From Harmonia axyridis (Eukaryota > Arthropoda > Insecta > Coleoptera > Coccinellidae), in contig NC_059503.1 of assembly GCF_914767665.1 (NCBI RefSeq), positions 14,198,001 to 14,262,000 of the forward strand: a stretch of DNA of 64,000 nucleotides. The letters are read 5' to 3'. The number at the start of each line of letters is the position of its first letter. The first letter of the stretch is position 1. Positions 10,166 through 21,328 of this stretch are shown here, piece after piece. Under the pieces are notes generated by a model. The model was given only the letters and a program-made list of their open reading frames with translations, was not told the DNA's origin and did not search any database. The position numbers and the translations under genes are program-made.

Positions 10166-11196
10166 AACAAGACCACAATAAGTGAATTGAAATTGAATTT
10201 GTCAGTGCTTGGTTTAGGTATAGCAGCCTGAATTTTATCGTGGTCTTCCGTGGTTTATTTGCAGTTATATTCTGCTTCAAGTCTCAATCCATTTCGAATT
10301 CAATAAGGAAATATCAGAGTGATAACTCCCTTGTGTTTTTCATGATTGAATCCTACCCTTGCACAAACATACGTTTTGACATTAATGTTCGTTAACAGTA
10401 AAATAATCCGATAATCTGTTCCACATGAAGTTTTAATGATTCAAAATTTCAATGAAAAAATAATCCGGGATGATCACAAACATTTCGTGTTCGCTCAAAG
10501 AGAAATGGGATTCTTTCGAAGATAATCCTTCGTTATTAAATCTAGTTTCGGTATCACCCTAGCTACATCAATATTAAACCCAGCATTTTTGCTGCAACAT
10601 ATCAGTTTTGGGCAAAACTCAAACATTGTTTATACGCAGTTGGAAGCTATAATTGAATAATCAATCAATCAGAGCATTCGTTGAGAGTGGTTGTTGTTCA
10701 GGAATATTGCAAATACCGAGATCGAAATGTATGATCCCAACAAATCGATATGTCAAGTTATCTTGATGTTATAACTGTATTTCCAGTCCATTGTTTGGAC
10801 TAGAAAACGTTCCCATTCTCATTTGGGAATGGATAAAAGAAAGTAATTATTCATGATACTTAAACCCACATGTAGTAGGGCTATCAACCCTAATTGGTTT
10901 GTTTCAAAATGAGGAGCAAGGATTACGATGGAGCCGTCATTTTATATGCTATATAGAGACTCTTTCAGGCTAAGCAGGTTGAAAATAATGGGAGTCATAA
11001 AAATGCACCAGCATGAGGAATTAACCCTATTCTGAATTAAACATTTTTGCAATGATGAGAGTGTACTCTCATAAAAAAATTTTGGTGATTCCAGGAAGTA
11101 CTTTTTTGAATTCATTCAAAAACACCTACTTTCTCGGGAAAAATTCGTATCAGTAGTATGGCCAGACTGTTTTCGGTCCGGAAACTGGTTTTTTAT
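10166..11196. other. Unassigned AT-rich DNA
   Basis: No supported feature. No long open frame and no recognisable repeat. Confidence 0.4.
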
Positions 11197-11760
11197 ACAG
11201 GGTGCCCCAAGACCTATTCGAGATCTGAAAATTGGGATTATGATATTGTTCGACATTCTCTACCGAATTTAAAAATTATTGAAGCCTTAGCACTTTCAAG
11301 TATACAAGGAATGGGAAAAAAAATTCCGAAAAAATTTGATTTAATTTTTCTAATTAGAAAGAGTATTTAATTGAGAATATGTTTGTATTCGAATCGTTAC
11401 ATTCATCGCAAGTGTTTTCAAAATTCACTAAAAAAGGAGGAAATATGCGTAGTCAGTATTGTTCCATTATTGCTATTCTCAATATCTTGAGCATAAACCG
11501 TTTTCTTATATTCGAATTAAAACAATGTGGGAATATTGTGCAAATCCTGAATTTTGGAGAACTCGTCACAGGGTGTTTCAAATATTGTATCAAAAATTGT
11601 GATCAGAATTAGCCCATAACTTTTGTTATTCAAATTGAAACCCAATTTTTTATGATTACGTTGGATTCTGCAAAGAAAAATAATGTTCTAACACGTTTAT
11701 GCTCCCAAATTCAATAATTTCCGAGTCATTCAGGATTTTCTAGAGTCAATTTCATAAGAT
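11197..11760 (+). repeat. Diverged single arm of the CAGGGTGTTTCAAG fold-back family
   Basis: Begins CAGGGTGCCCCAAGACC and follows the order of motifs found in the left arm of the element at 42851-45008: a GATCTGAAAATT block, CATTGTTC-like block, GAAGCCTTAGCACTTTCAAG, ATACAAGGAATG, a later CACAGGGTGTTTCAAATATT, then AAAAATTGTGATCAGAATT and CAAATTCAATAATT. Similarity is clear but old. The frames at 11158-11370 and 11379-11612 are chance. Confidence 0.65.
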
Positions 11761-12021
11761 GTGTTCTATATCAATAAACTGCGTAAAAATGAAAAGACAA
11801 AAATTCAAGAAGCAAATTTTGTGAAATTCATATCTCCAAATATTGACTTATAATTTTCAAAACAAAACGTATGTTCCCATGATTTTACCAAATATTTTTT
11901 AACGCGAAGTCTTAATCCCAATATCAAATGTCCACCCAAAGGGAGGGTGTGACAGTCTGCCGAAATAAAAAATTCTTTACCTAGCACCTGGCAACCTGTG
12001 CGTGTTTTATCTAGGAATCTC

Positions 12022-12604
12022 AGAGTGATATACATAGATAAAGGGAGCATATGACATTTTCATCAAGCAAATTTTGTTCCCAACATGAACCATCAAATTT
12101 GACACGAAGCTCGCGGAAATGAAAACATATCAGTAATACGCCATTTCACTCAATTCGCGAGTTTTTCCACGAAGAACGCACTTCTTATGACCCATAGTGA
12201 ATCAACGTTTCATATCAACTCAAAATATATTGAGATGAATACCTAAATATATCCAAAATTCAGAAAACAAACTTCAAGCGCGCCAAACGACGTGAAACAA
12301 CGGATGACACTAGAGGAGTAATAGTTTGCAAACCTTGGATTTCATCAAGAATATACAGAAAATAATAAATATTCTGCATACTATAAATTCGACAATTACG
12401 AAAAATATCGGATTCCAAATTTTCAAATTTGCATATTTAATCGGAAATCACTCAAATAAATATATTTCATTCAATATAATATTCATTCATAATGATATAG
12501 TAAAATTGTGTATTTGACAATATATCACAATTCGGCAACGCAATCTAACCATGTTGGGGACATGTAAAAATTGCGTATACTCCTTTATCTATGTTTATTA
12601 CTCT
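12022..12604 (+). mobile_element. 580-bp inverted-repeat (MITE) family, copy 1
   Basis: Non-autonomous element. Best-preserved members begin AGAGTAATAAACATAGATAG then AGGGAG and end with the inverted sequence. A second inverted pair, GTCCCCAACATG / CATGTTGGGGAC, lies about 50 bp inside each end. The middle includes CAACGTTTCATAT, CGCGCCAAACGACGTGAAAC and GAATATTCTGCATAC-like blocks shared by all full copies. This copy has a mutated left end (AGAGTGATATACATAGATAA). It encodes no transposase. The mobilising family is unknown; the flanks may be TA, but the dinucleotide is degraded. Confidence 0.85.
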
Positions 12605-13297
12605 TTGTTAGGAATCAAACCAGCGCGGTAGAAATAAATTTATATAAAATTTGTCTGCACGCCAAAAAACTATTTACCTCATATTTATTACACAGACGCT
12701 ATAATCCATCATTTTCGAATGAATTTATTTATTCGCATTTGAAAAAAACTAGCCTCAAACGAAGTTAGGATTATGTGTTAATAATCCCAACCGCTAAGCA
12801 AACTACATCCAATATAAAATCCTCAGTATAATGGATTTATGTAATGTTTTTATCCAGTAACTTTTCTCTATTCACTTCATTCGATAACATAGTACTCCAT
12901 CAAATTATCATGACTATAGAGTGCAGTTACGTGCTAATTCCATTAAACCCTTAGAGTTTGAGGAAAGTCTGCTAATCAGTTTAGGTGAACTGTGATATCT
13001 TTCAGGGAAATCGCCTATCCAGTAGAATAAAACGCAACTGCTCTAATGAGAAATTGCCGTGCGTGTTACAAGAAGGTCGAAATCGACAATTTACAAATCA
13101 CAGAACGACAGGTTCGTTTATGGAGGCTACTTTTCCTTGGGGGCCCATTTTCCTCAGCAGAGGTGGCTACAAAGTGGTGGTTTGGTGCTGTCGAAAAGGC
13201 AGTAACAATGAACCCATTTTATCGACTGAGGAAAACCAATCTTGTGCTACGTTTTGCTTCACTAAATCCAAGGAAAAATTCATTATGTTGATTTATC
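12605..13297. other. Spacer between two MITE copies, with coding-like patch
   Basis: The patch 13004-13290 is GC-richer than its surroundings and follows a splice-acceptor-like GATATCTTTCAG. Two overlapping plus frames are open through it (12985-13317 and 13046-13291, the latter beginning MRNCRACYKK). I recognise no domain. It could be a decayed exon or transposon fragment. Confidence 0.25.
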
Positions 13298-13875
13298 AGA
13301 GTATTAGACGTAGATAGAGGGAGTATATATCAATAAGCAAATTATGTCCCCAACATGAACAATGAAATTTGACATGAAGCGCGAGGAAATGAAAACATAT
13401 CAGTGCTACGATATTTTACTAAATTCGCGAGTTTCTCCACGAAGAACTCATTTCTTATGTCCCATAGTGAATCAACGTTTCATATTAACTCAAAATATAT
13501 TGAAATAAAAACCTAAATAGATCAGAAATTCAGAAAACAAACTTCAAGCGCGCCAAACGACATGAATTAACTGATGACATTAGGAGAGCAAAAGTTGCCA
13601 AACCTTGGATTTTAGCAGGGAAATACCAGAAAATAATAAATATTCTGCATACTATAAATTCGACTATTAGGAAAAATATCGGGTTCCAAATATTCAAATT
13701 TGCATATTTAATCGGAAATCACTCAAATAAATATATTTCATTCGATATTATATACATTCATACCGATATAGTAAATTTGTGGAATTGATAATATATCACA
13801 ATCCGACAACGTAACCTAACCATGTTGAGGACATGTAAAATTGCGTATATTCCCTCTATCTATGTTTATTACTCT
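13298..13875 (+). mobile_element. 580-bp inverted-repeat (MITE) family, copy 2
   Basis: Same family and orientation as the element at 12022. Left end AGAGTATTAGACGTAGATAG, right end CTATGTTTATTACTCT. The internal GTCCCCAACATGAAC and CATGTTGAGGACATG blocks are present. About 690 bp separates it from copy 1. Confidence 0.85.
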
Positions 13876-15129
13876 ATGATATTTCCCAAATGAAAACTCT
13901 CCTTCGAAATTTTAAGCAAATAATCAGAATTGGTGACAGAAAAATCAGGAAATCCGTATCATAGAAAAAATGATAAAGTAAACTTTATGGATCGAGAAGG
14001 AACAGAATCAGAATAAAAAGTAGAACTTGTTTTTGTTACCTTGAGATTTCGCACGCTTTTTAGTTCACAGAACGGGGATTATAATGAAGGTAGGATTTTA
14101 TCGGTATTAATTATCTAGCAACACAAAATGAACTCCCCGCTATGTTCAGCATCCGATATCAGTGGATCAATTACTTCCATATCAAACCTAGGCGTCTCCG
14201 GAATCATTGATCTGGAGGGCAGGAGAATAAACAAAGTGAACACAAGTTAGGTGAGCGGCTGAACTAGGTCGATGTCTGTCGGAATTTTTCTGAGGTGAGC
14301 GGTTGAAATGTCAAGGGAATAATGTATGAAGTCATATAGAGACGAGGTACTCTGAAATAACAGTAACTTTCTGTAGACAAAAAAAAACTGGATCTCTCTG
14401 ATGGGAAATTTTTGTTTTGATATTTTAAGTTTTTATAAGCCCAGCTCAGACGTGTGTATCGAATAAAAAAATAACGGTAAAGCGAGATACGAGGGTTTTG
14501 GGAGACTCGGAGAGAAAAACGTTTGGTCTATTTGAGATAATGGAACAGACTCATAAAAAGGTACAAACATCAAACCTTTTATCTTATGTTTGAAGTTTCC
14601 ATATAAAAGAAAAGTATTTCCACTATTCTTCAGAGCTTTTGGGAATAACAGTGTTTAAGACAAGAGTTTCGAAATAACCCCTGTCAATGAAAAAAACTAC
14701 ACAAAATGGCGAATGCGCCAGTTTTAAGTTTAAGCTCATTTTCAAAAAGTTACCATTTCAACGCTTCACTAAGCTAAAAACCTTCAATGGAGCATACTCA
14801 ATAACTTTTCAAAGTTTCATAACTTTCAGTTCAATTGCGTAGTAATTTATAAAGGACAAACATTCTTCAAAATCCCCATAACAAAAATTATTGTATTCAG
14901 TTTCAATATTTTAGGAGACTGAATGTGGAAATATTTAATAACTACGTGAATACTACAGTTTGCATTCATATACATTTTTCCAATATTTCTTTCAGCATAC
15001 ATCTCTGGATTCTAAATAAGCTGTTATAGGACGAAAGGAAACCCTAAAACTAATTAGAGGAAACGATGGATTTTTATCAGGTGTAATAAGAGCTAAAAGG
15101 AGTAGCATTAGGATTTAGGAAAGAACAAA
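13876..15129. other. Unassigned DNA
   Basis: No recognisable gene or repeat. A weak GGTGAGCGG duplicate occurs near 14250 and 14295. Confidence 0.35.
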
Positions 15130-15471
15130 AAGGTCTCCTTAGACTGGCTTCCCGGACATTGGGGAATCAGAGGAGATGAAGGAGCCAATACTTCCTTTGT
15201 AGGACCTGAACCTTTCTGTGGCTTAGGGAAACAGATATACAAATAAAAGTTCGGGAAAGAGGAGGCTTACAGGGAAGTACTGTGGCAAAATCTTGAGGTT
15301 GAGTCGATGTATCGAAATGAGCGTAGTGGAATTTCAGTAAGCACCTTGTGAGATTATGTCTGACCTAAAAACATGAATATATATCATGTGGGGGAGGAAG
15401 AAATCTCTTTGGAACACCTGGTAGCGGAATATCATTGCTTATGCAGACAATATCTGGTTTCTGAATATTAA
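15130..15471 (+). pseudogene. Non-LTR retrotransposon RNase H and zinc-knuckle tail relic
   Basis: One reading frame runs from 15130 to a stop at 15471 with three earlier in-frame stops. It begins KVSLDWLPGHWGIRGDEGAN, matching the W-V-PGH-GI-GNE-A-D/N end of RNase H domains in insect non-LTR elements, followed by GPEPFCG, a signature after RNase H in such elements. Further on, HVGEEEISLEHLVAEYHC resembles the C-terminal CxxC-EEE-T-EHLLxECP zinc-knuckle region with its cysteines mostly lost. The clade is probably R1/I/Jockey-like. Upstream reverse transcriptase is not seen, consistent with 5' truncation. Non-functional. Confidence 0.7.
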
Positions 15472-15998
15472 GTTGTTTGGAATTGGAATTCTCAAAATCA
15501 ATAATTCCTCCATCTGAGCAAAAAATTTGGAGCAACCAATATTGGTTTCATTATTTATTATTCCTGATAATGAAACTTTGGAATCGTTCAAGGATAAAAA
15601 AAACACCCCCTGAAATCTGCACAGGTTTGGACTTCAAACAAAAAATCAAATAAAAAAAGCCGTCAGTCCGCAGATTTTCTCAGAAACTATACTCTATTTG
15701 CAAGAAACCATATTCGTGAAACAATACAGTCCTTCATCCTGATTTAATTGAAAGAATTGATGAATTGCGATAAAATATGGAATCCTGACTGGAAAAGAAT
15801 ATTCTATAAGATCAAAAGATCCAGGTAGATCAGTTGATCCAAGAACTGACATATTCATTCCTGGTGACAATAGAATTCTTTATAACAACATGAATTATAT
15901 TATTTTAATTTCATGAGGATTATTGAAGTGATGGGGGAATATTATCTCTAGAGGAAGACATATAGATCTAAATCTTTGTGAGAAGAAAAATAAACCAT
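15472..15998. other. Unassigned spacer
   Basis: No supported feature. Confidence 0.4.
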
Positions 15999-16790
15999 TA
16001 GGTGTACAACTTTTCTTCCGTCGTTTTGCAATAGATGGCTGTAGCGGTAAGGGATAAATAGATTGTAGATGTCATCCAATAAGCTTAGGTATTTGTAAAC
16101 ATAACGCCATCCAAATATCAGTCGATTTGTGTCTGCATCATAAAGTTTTCTAGATTAAACATGTCAGCTTATGAGCCAAATTCTCGTCATTTGCGGGAGG
16201 TTTTAATATTCTGCTTGAATATAAGGAAATCTGCGGCTGAGGCTTATCGAATGCTCTCAAATACCTATGGTGAGGCTGCTAATAGTGGAAGAATTTGTCG
16301 AGATTGGTTTCAAAGCTTCAAGAACGGTGATTTTGACGTCGAAGATCAGCATGGCGGTGAAAGAGAGGTTTTCGAAGATGCAGAATTGGAGGCCTTACTT
16401 TATCAAGACTAGTGTCAAACGCAGCAAGAATTGGCAGAATCATTAGGAGTGAAGGATCAAGTCATTTCAAAACGCCTGAAAGTCATAGGAATGATTCAGA
16501 AACAAGGAAATTGGGTGCCTTACGAGTTGAAGCCGAGAGATCTTGAACGGCGTTTGTTTGCTTGTGAACAGCTGCTGACGGATAGGATTTCTGCATCGCA
16601 CTGTGACCAGAGACGAAAAATGGGTTCATAACGATAATTCCAAGCGCAGAAAATCATGAGGATATAGCAACCATCCTTCCACGTAGACGGCTGAACCGAA
16701 TATTCACGGTTCCAAGATCATGCTCAGTATTTGGTGTGACCAGCTCGGCGTAGTGTATTATGAGTTGTTGAAAAAGACTGAAATGATTGA
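15999..16790 (+). pseudogene. Classic mariner (DD34D) copy m2, 3' truncated
   Basis: The 5' inverted end TAGGTGTACAACTTTTCTTC is followed by the start codon at 16161 and an N-terminal domain (SAYEPNSRHLREV, then AAEAYRMLSNTYGEA, FKNGDFDVEDQHGG). A TAG after LYQD interrupts it; the frame resumes at about 16420 (CQTQQELAESLGV, ISKRLKVIGMIQKQGNWVPY). The first catalytic Asp block survives as TRDEKWVH near 16605. Homology stops at about 16788 after GVVYYELLKKTEM, so the second and third Asp and the 3' end are gone. Related to the copies at 9642, 45009 and 52075. Confidence 0.85.
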
Positions 16791-17440
16791 TGAATTTCTG
16801 TAAATTGGCAATAACTTCAGGTGTCATTCAGAATACACAAAATAAACATATAAAACACCTATAAAAATTCTACGACCTAATTATCTCGCGTTTTTCTCGT
16901 AAATCTGAATCTGCGCTACGTCTATGGAAAGTAGATTTTCCTCGGGCGAATCAGTAAAACGAGAGAACTTTTCGGGATGTATAGGAAGTAACCCGGGTCG
17001 TATCCCTGTATCTATCCTGGATATCCGGACTGAAGTCTCCATCGGAATAGATAGTCAGAAATTTTCTCGTTTGTACGCGAGCTTCAGGACGTGATAGTCG
17101 TGTCGTAACACTTTCCGTAATTCTTGCAATACATTTCACTGGATCCTGGAGACTTTCCATCCTTCTCCTTCCCGATTTCGGTATGACTTCATTCGGGAAT
17201 ATGGCTTGCTGAGATTCCGCAATTACTGCTCAGTTGTAGTTGTAGTTTTGCCGATATAGACGTGTCTTACGATCGAATAGGACCATGAAATCTTAGATGA
17301 CGAAATGCACTGCAAGTTTTAACCTTATAACTTATGTTGCCTCATTTCTCATTGAATATATCAACTAATTCCCGAGAAATCTAATGATGCAGAACGAGTG
17401 CTCACAAATACTACAAAATATACAGTGTGGTCCAACCTCG
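16791..17440. other. Spacer with one coding-like minus-strand patch
   Basis: On the minus strand 17160-16951 an open frame of 69 codons begins MESLQDPVKCIARITESVTT in a GC-richer patch with a plausible start context (GGAGAAGGATGG). Composition and the lack of transposon similarity would fit a decayed or genuine host exon. No domain is recognised and splice sites cannot be confirmed. Confidence 0.25.
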
Positions 17441-17512
17441 GAGTAATAAACATAGATAGAGGGAGCATATTATGTCATTTTCAGTAAACAATTTTGTCCC
17501 CAACATGAACAA
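17441..17512 (+). mobile_element. 580-bp MITE family, copy 3, truncated to its left end
   Basis: Begins GAGTAATAAACATAGATAGA and continues through GTCCCCAACATGAACAAT before similarity ends. The DD41D element copy 2 starts about 45 bp further on. Confidence 0.8.
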
Positions 17513-17558
17513 TTTATATGTTTGCAAATATGTATTGTATGATCGTGTTGATTATAAC

Positions 17559-18484
17559 ATGTGTTTTTTGCGAGGTATATAACTTTAAGTTGGCATTACT
17601 GTTCAAGATGGCGACCGATTTAACAGCTGTCAAGTTATTTATTTTCAGTTTGGTTTGGCAATTCATCATGAATAGACTCACGCCTGTACAACACTTGCAA
17701 AAGTGCAATTTTATTTCGAAAATAATGGTTCTGTGCGGAATACGTACCGCGCACTACGTTCATTAGCGATGGAGCGCACTTCTGGTTGAATGGCTACGTC
17801 AACGAACAAAACTGCCGCATTTGGAGTGAAGCTAATCCTCGAGTGTATGTCGAAACACATGGTTTCAACCAGAAAAACTGACTGTTTGGTGCGCTTTATG
17901 GGCTGGTGGAATCATTGGTCCGTACTTCTTCAAAAACGATGATGGCCAGAACGTTACAGTCAATGGTGATCGGTATAGAGCCATGATTACTAACTTTTTC
18001 ATTCCTGAATTGAACAACCATGATGTCCAGGAGCTGTGGTTCCAACAAGACGGCGCAACATGTCACACAGCTCGTGCCACAATCGATTTATTGAAAGTCA
18101 CGTTTGGTGACCGCCTAATTTCACGTTTTGGACCTGTGAATTGGCCTCCAAGGTCTTGTGATTTAACACCGCTAGACTACTTTCTGTGGGTCTATGTAAA
18201 GTCATTGGTCTATGCGGATAAGCCATAAACCCTTGACCATTTGGAAGACAACATTCGCCGTGTTATTGCCGATATACGGCCACAAATGTTGAAAAAAGTC
18301 ATCGAAAATTGGACGTCCAGATTGGACTACATCCGAGCCAGCCGTGGCGGTCATATGCCAGAAATCATATTCAAAATGTAATGCCACAAGATTATCTTGC
18401 GGATAAATAAAATTCATGTCAATCGAATAATCCATCGTTGTTTTATTGCAATTTAAAGTTCTATAGCTCTAAAAAAAATATCCT
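17559..18484 (+). mobile_element. DD41D mariner-like element, internally deleted, copy 2
   Basis: Same structure as the element at 2383. The ends are more decayed (ATGTGTTTTTTGCGAGG on the left, AAAAAAAATATCCTTTA on the right). The shared internal junction is present with an extra ~13-bp loss (CTACGTTCATTAGCGATGG). Core homology spans about 17766-18380; frameshifts lie near 17860-17880 and a TAA replaces a Gln codon at 18226. The second catalytic Asp is intact (QQDGATCHTA) and so is the third (TPLDYFLW), but the first block reads SDGAHFW. Non-functional. Confidence 0.85.
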
Positions 18485-19929
18485 TTACAAACTGAATTTC
18501 AACTTAGTCGAATCAATTGTTACGTAAATATTGGGTACTTGACTATTTTTGATATTTTGTTTGAATTTTCTATGATTTTAATGCCGCAATCAAGATGAAA
18601 TTTGACATCGAACTTGAAATTGGTATTATATTTCATCTATATACAAAATTTACATTCAGTCGAATATGTTGGTACTGAAAAAATAGTTTTTTTTCGATTT
18701 TCTCCTCGAATAATAGTCTCGATTTCTGACGACGCTATAATCCTAAATTTTTATGTTATTCTATATATCTGATATATGTCATCTATAAAACGATTTATTC
18801 AAAAGTTTAAAGGCACAATTTCGAAGCAATCCTTCAACAATTTTCATTTCCTTTCAAATATGATCTCCAATATCCAGTCTTCTGAAACGATATCGAACCA
18901 TAAAGATTGATATCGCTCAGCAATTGATTTGTATACCGAATTCCATGCAATTAGCTCTTATAGTCCCCGAGAAAAGCTCTGGACCGTGAAAATTGATTAT
19001 ATATTATTATTTACCGAACTCACTTAGAGCTGCGCATTCGCCAATTTGTTGCACAAAGCTGAAATATTTGATTTTGGAATGAATGGATGAACTGCGAAAA
19101 TATAGAAAAATTCAATTACACGTTTATTGAAATGGCAATCCTCTATAAATGAATTTTCGATATTGAATTCATTGTTGAAAGGTTATTCTCATTGCTCTAT
19201 TACACTGGTTGGTTTAATATCCGTCAGTAATATTGAAATATTTGACTTCTTTATATTGCTTTCAATATTTGTACATTGTCTGTTATAACAGGAAAATTTT
19301 CAATTTCAGCATGCTCATTTTGAACAATACCTTCATGGAATAATGGAATTTGAAAAGCCAGGTTATTTAGGCATATTTTACAGATCCTACTCATTGGAGT
19401 GGAATTAATGTAGAAATATTAATTTTAAAATTTTGTTATTTAATGAAAATGGTTGGAACAAAGTAATTTTCACAATTTCATTGAAAAAATTGTGACAAAT
19501 ATTAAAATATTTGTGAAATTTACTTTGTATTATTTTATTTATTAAATATTGAATTGACTCGATCTTGACTTCTTGGAAATTCATTTGAATCTGAAATGAA
19601 TAATATGCTTCTTCAGATTTTTCATTTGGAATAATTCTTAACTCAAATAATTATTCATAATATAAAATCTCAAGAGGTGTGGCGAAACAATTGTTATTTA
19701 TTTAATTAAAAAGTGGAAATAGGATAATTTTCTCATTTAATTTCGATGTTAATTTTCAATTTCCGAACCGAGGTTCAGCTTATCAAAAAGATTTAAGGGC
19801 TGTTGAAAACCCATAGCAAAATGAATCGACGATATTATAGTTTGTTTTACTCCCTATAATTAGAAAAGGAAGAATATGTCATTGAAAGATTCAATTTCAA
19901 TTACTATTAATTGGAAAAAACATGAATGT
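18485..19929. other. Unassigned AT-rich DNA
   Basis: No gene supported. Around 19460-19530 a weak inverted repeat is visible (AAAGTAATTTTCACAA against CACAAATATTTTAATATTTG and AAAGTAAATTTCAC on the other strand). Confidence 0.4.
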
Positions 19930-19961
19930 TTCAATTTCAATTAATATTAATTGAAATTGAA
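19930..19961. repeat. Perfect 32-bp AT-rich palindrome
   Basis: Two 16-base halves around a central AATATT-type core (TTCAATTTCAATTAAT and its complement) with no loop. A partial near-copy of the left half occurs at 19889. Probably a decayed repeat or simple AT structure. Confidence 0.8.
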
Positions 19962-19967
19962 CCTTTT

Positions 19968-20095
19968 CATTGCGTGTTTTTTCTTTTTCCACTATATTCC
20001 ATAGTCATGAAAAACGTTCATACATACATGAAACTTTTAATTATGTGTTTTTTTTCACTATACTCCATAGTCATGACAAAGGTTCATACATAAAA
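19968..20095 (+). repeat. Tandem duplication, ~65-bp unit
   Basis: The block GTGTTTTTTCTTTTTCCACT then CCATAGTCATGA...GTTCATACAT is followed directly by a second version (GTGTTTTTTTTCACTATACT, CCATAGTCATGA...GTTCATACAT). Two copies only. Confidence 0.75.
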
Positions 20096-20426
20096 TGATT
20101 TTCTTGTATTCGTCTGATCGCGAGTGGAATGGGAATGACAATTTTCCCTTTTATGTCAAACGATGTAATAAATACGTTATCGTCCAATGTCAGAAAACTG
20201 AGATGATGCATTGCGGAAAGTTTTTTAATAAATAGTTAATTTTTTTGCCGGCACAGAGTAGTAGGTTCATCGTTTCATGTTTGTCTCAGGAGCATAAAAC
20301 GTTCCTGTTTATCCGAATGCTGTTTCATATGTTCATTTCACGGAACGTCAGGACAAACAGAAACAAATTATGAAACTTACTCTTGAAGAGCAAATTCAGA
20401 CGTGAAAATTTAATTTACCGAGTCAG

Positions 20427-20462
20427 TCGAGCAAGAGATAGAAAGAGAGGGAGAGAGAGAGA
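20427..20462. repeat. Short GA-rich low-complexity tract
   Basis: Purine-rich run with repeated GAGA ending near AGAATATAATG. Confidence 0.7.
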
Positions 20463-20948
20463 ATATAATGTCAACTGAATAATAAAATGAGTTTTTGATG
20501 AGGATTACTAATGTGACATATATGTGGAAGAATAAATGCGAATATTATTACACGGAATATACCTCATTTTCTGTCTGAGTGTATCACTCGTAGGGGTTTA
20601 ATGAAATCAAAACAAGTTCTGTTCTGAAACAGAAGACAAAAGTGACATTCGTATTTGTTAGATTTATTATCTACCAATTTTATACTCCTCTTTCAATGGA
20701 AAACTCATTTTCCTTATTTTTATGCTTATGTTTTTTCAATCCTTTCAATTTGTACAGTTATAATATCCTTGCAATTTTTGTGATAATCTACAGTGTTTTT
20801 TGAACGGACGTTCTCCAAACAGATCGATATGATTTTGTCACAATATCTCAAATTTTTGAATTTTGGGACCGAAATGGTCTCAATTGATGAGGTTTGACTG
20901 ACGAATTCGTTCTCAAATTCAAGTCTGTCAGTTGAGATTTTGCGTGTA
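20463..20948. other. Unassigned spacer
   Basis: Nothing recognised. Confidence 0.4.
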
Positions 20949-21328
20949 TATACAAGGTGAGACTGACTAGTACATATATTTCAACCGAAGATTCCTGAAG
21001 TCGAAAGAAACACTTTTTTCCTTTACTATTTTTTCTGATTCAGTTATTGTTTCTCACGTATAGCTGGCATACTGGAGTTAACCGGATTTTGATAGAATTT
21101 CATATTCGGGAAAGACTCATCACATCAATAAAAACTATATTCCGAAAATAATTTCCTTCGATTCCACTCTATTTGTAACTAAAATTTCAATTTTTATGGA
21201 TTTTCAACAGCCAGTATCTTATCAACCCAGAAGAATCGGAAAAATGGTAAGGGAAAAAGTGTTTTCTTTTTACCTCAGGTATCTTCGGTTGAAATATATA
21301 TACAAGTCAAAGACTCACCCTGTATATA
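20949..21328. mobile_element. Miniature inverted-repeat element, ~380 bp
   Basis: Left end TACAAGGTGAGACTGACTAG; right end, opposite strand, TACAGGGTGAGTCTTTGACT. Both continue into ATATATTTCAACCGAAGATN then CCTGA and AACACTTTTT, so the inverted arms are close to 95 bp. TATA is on both sides and may be the target duplication. The interior is non-coding. Confidence 0.8.

Noticed and set aside
20427..20462. GA tract as a GAGA-factor regulatory site
   Set aside because: A short low-complexity run with no promoter evidence nearby.
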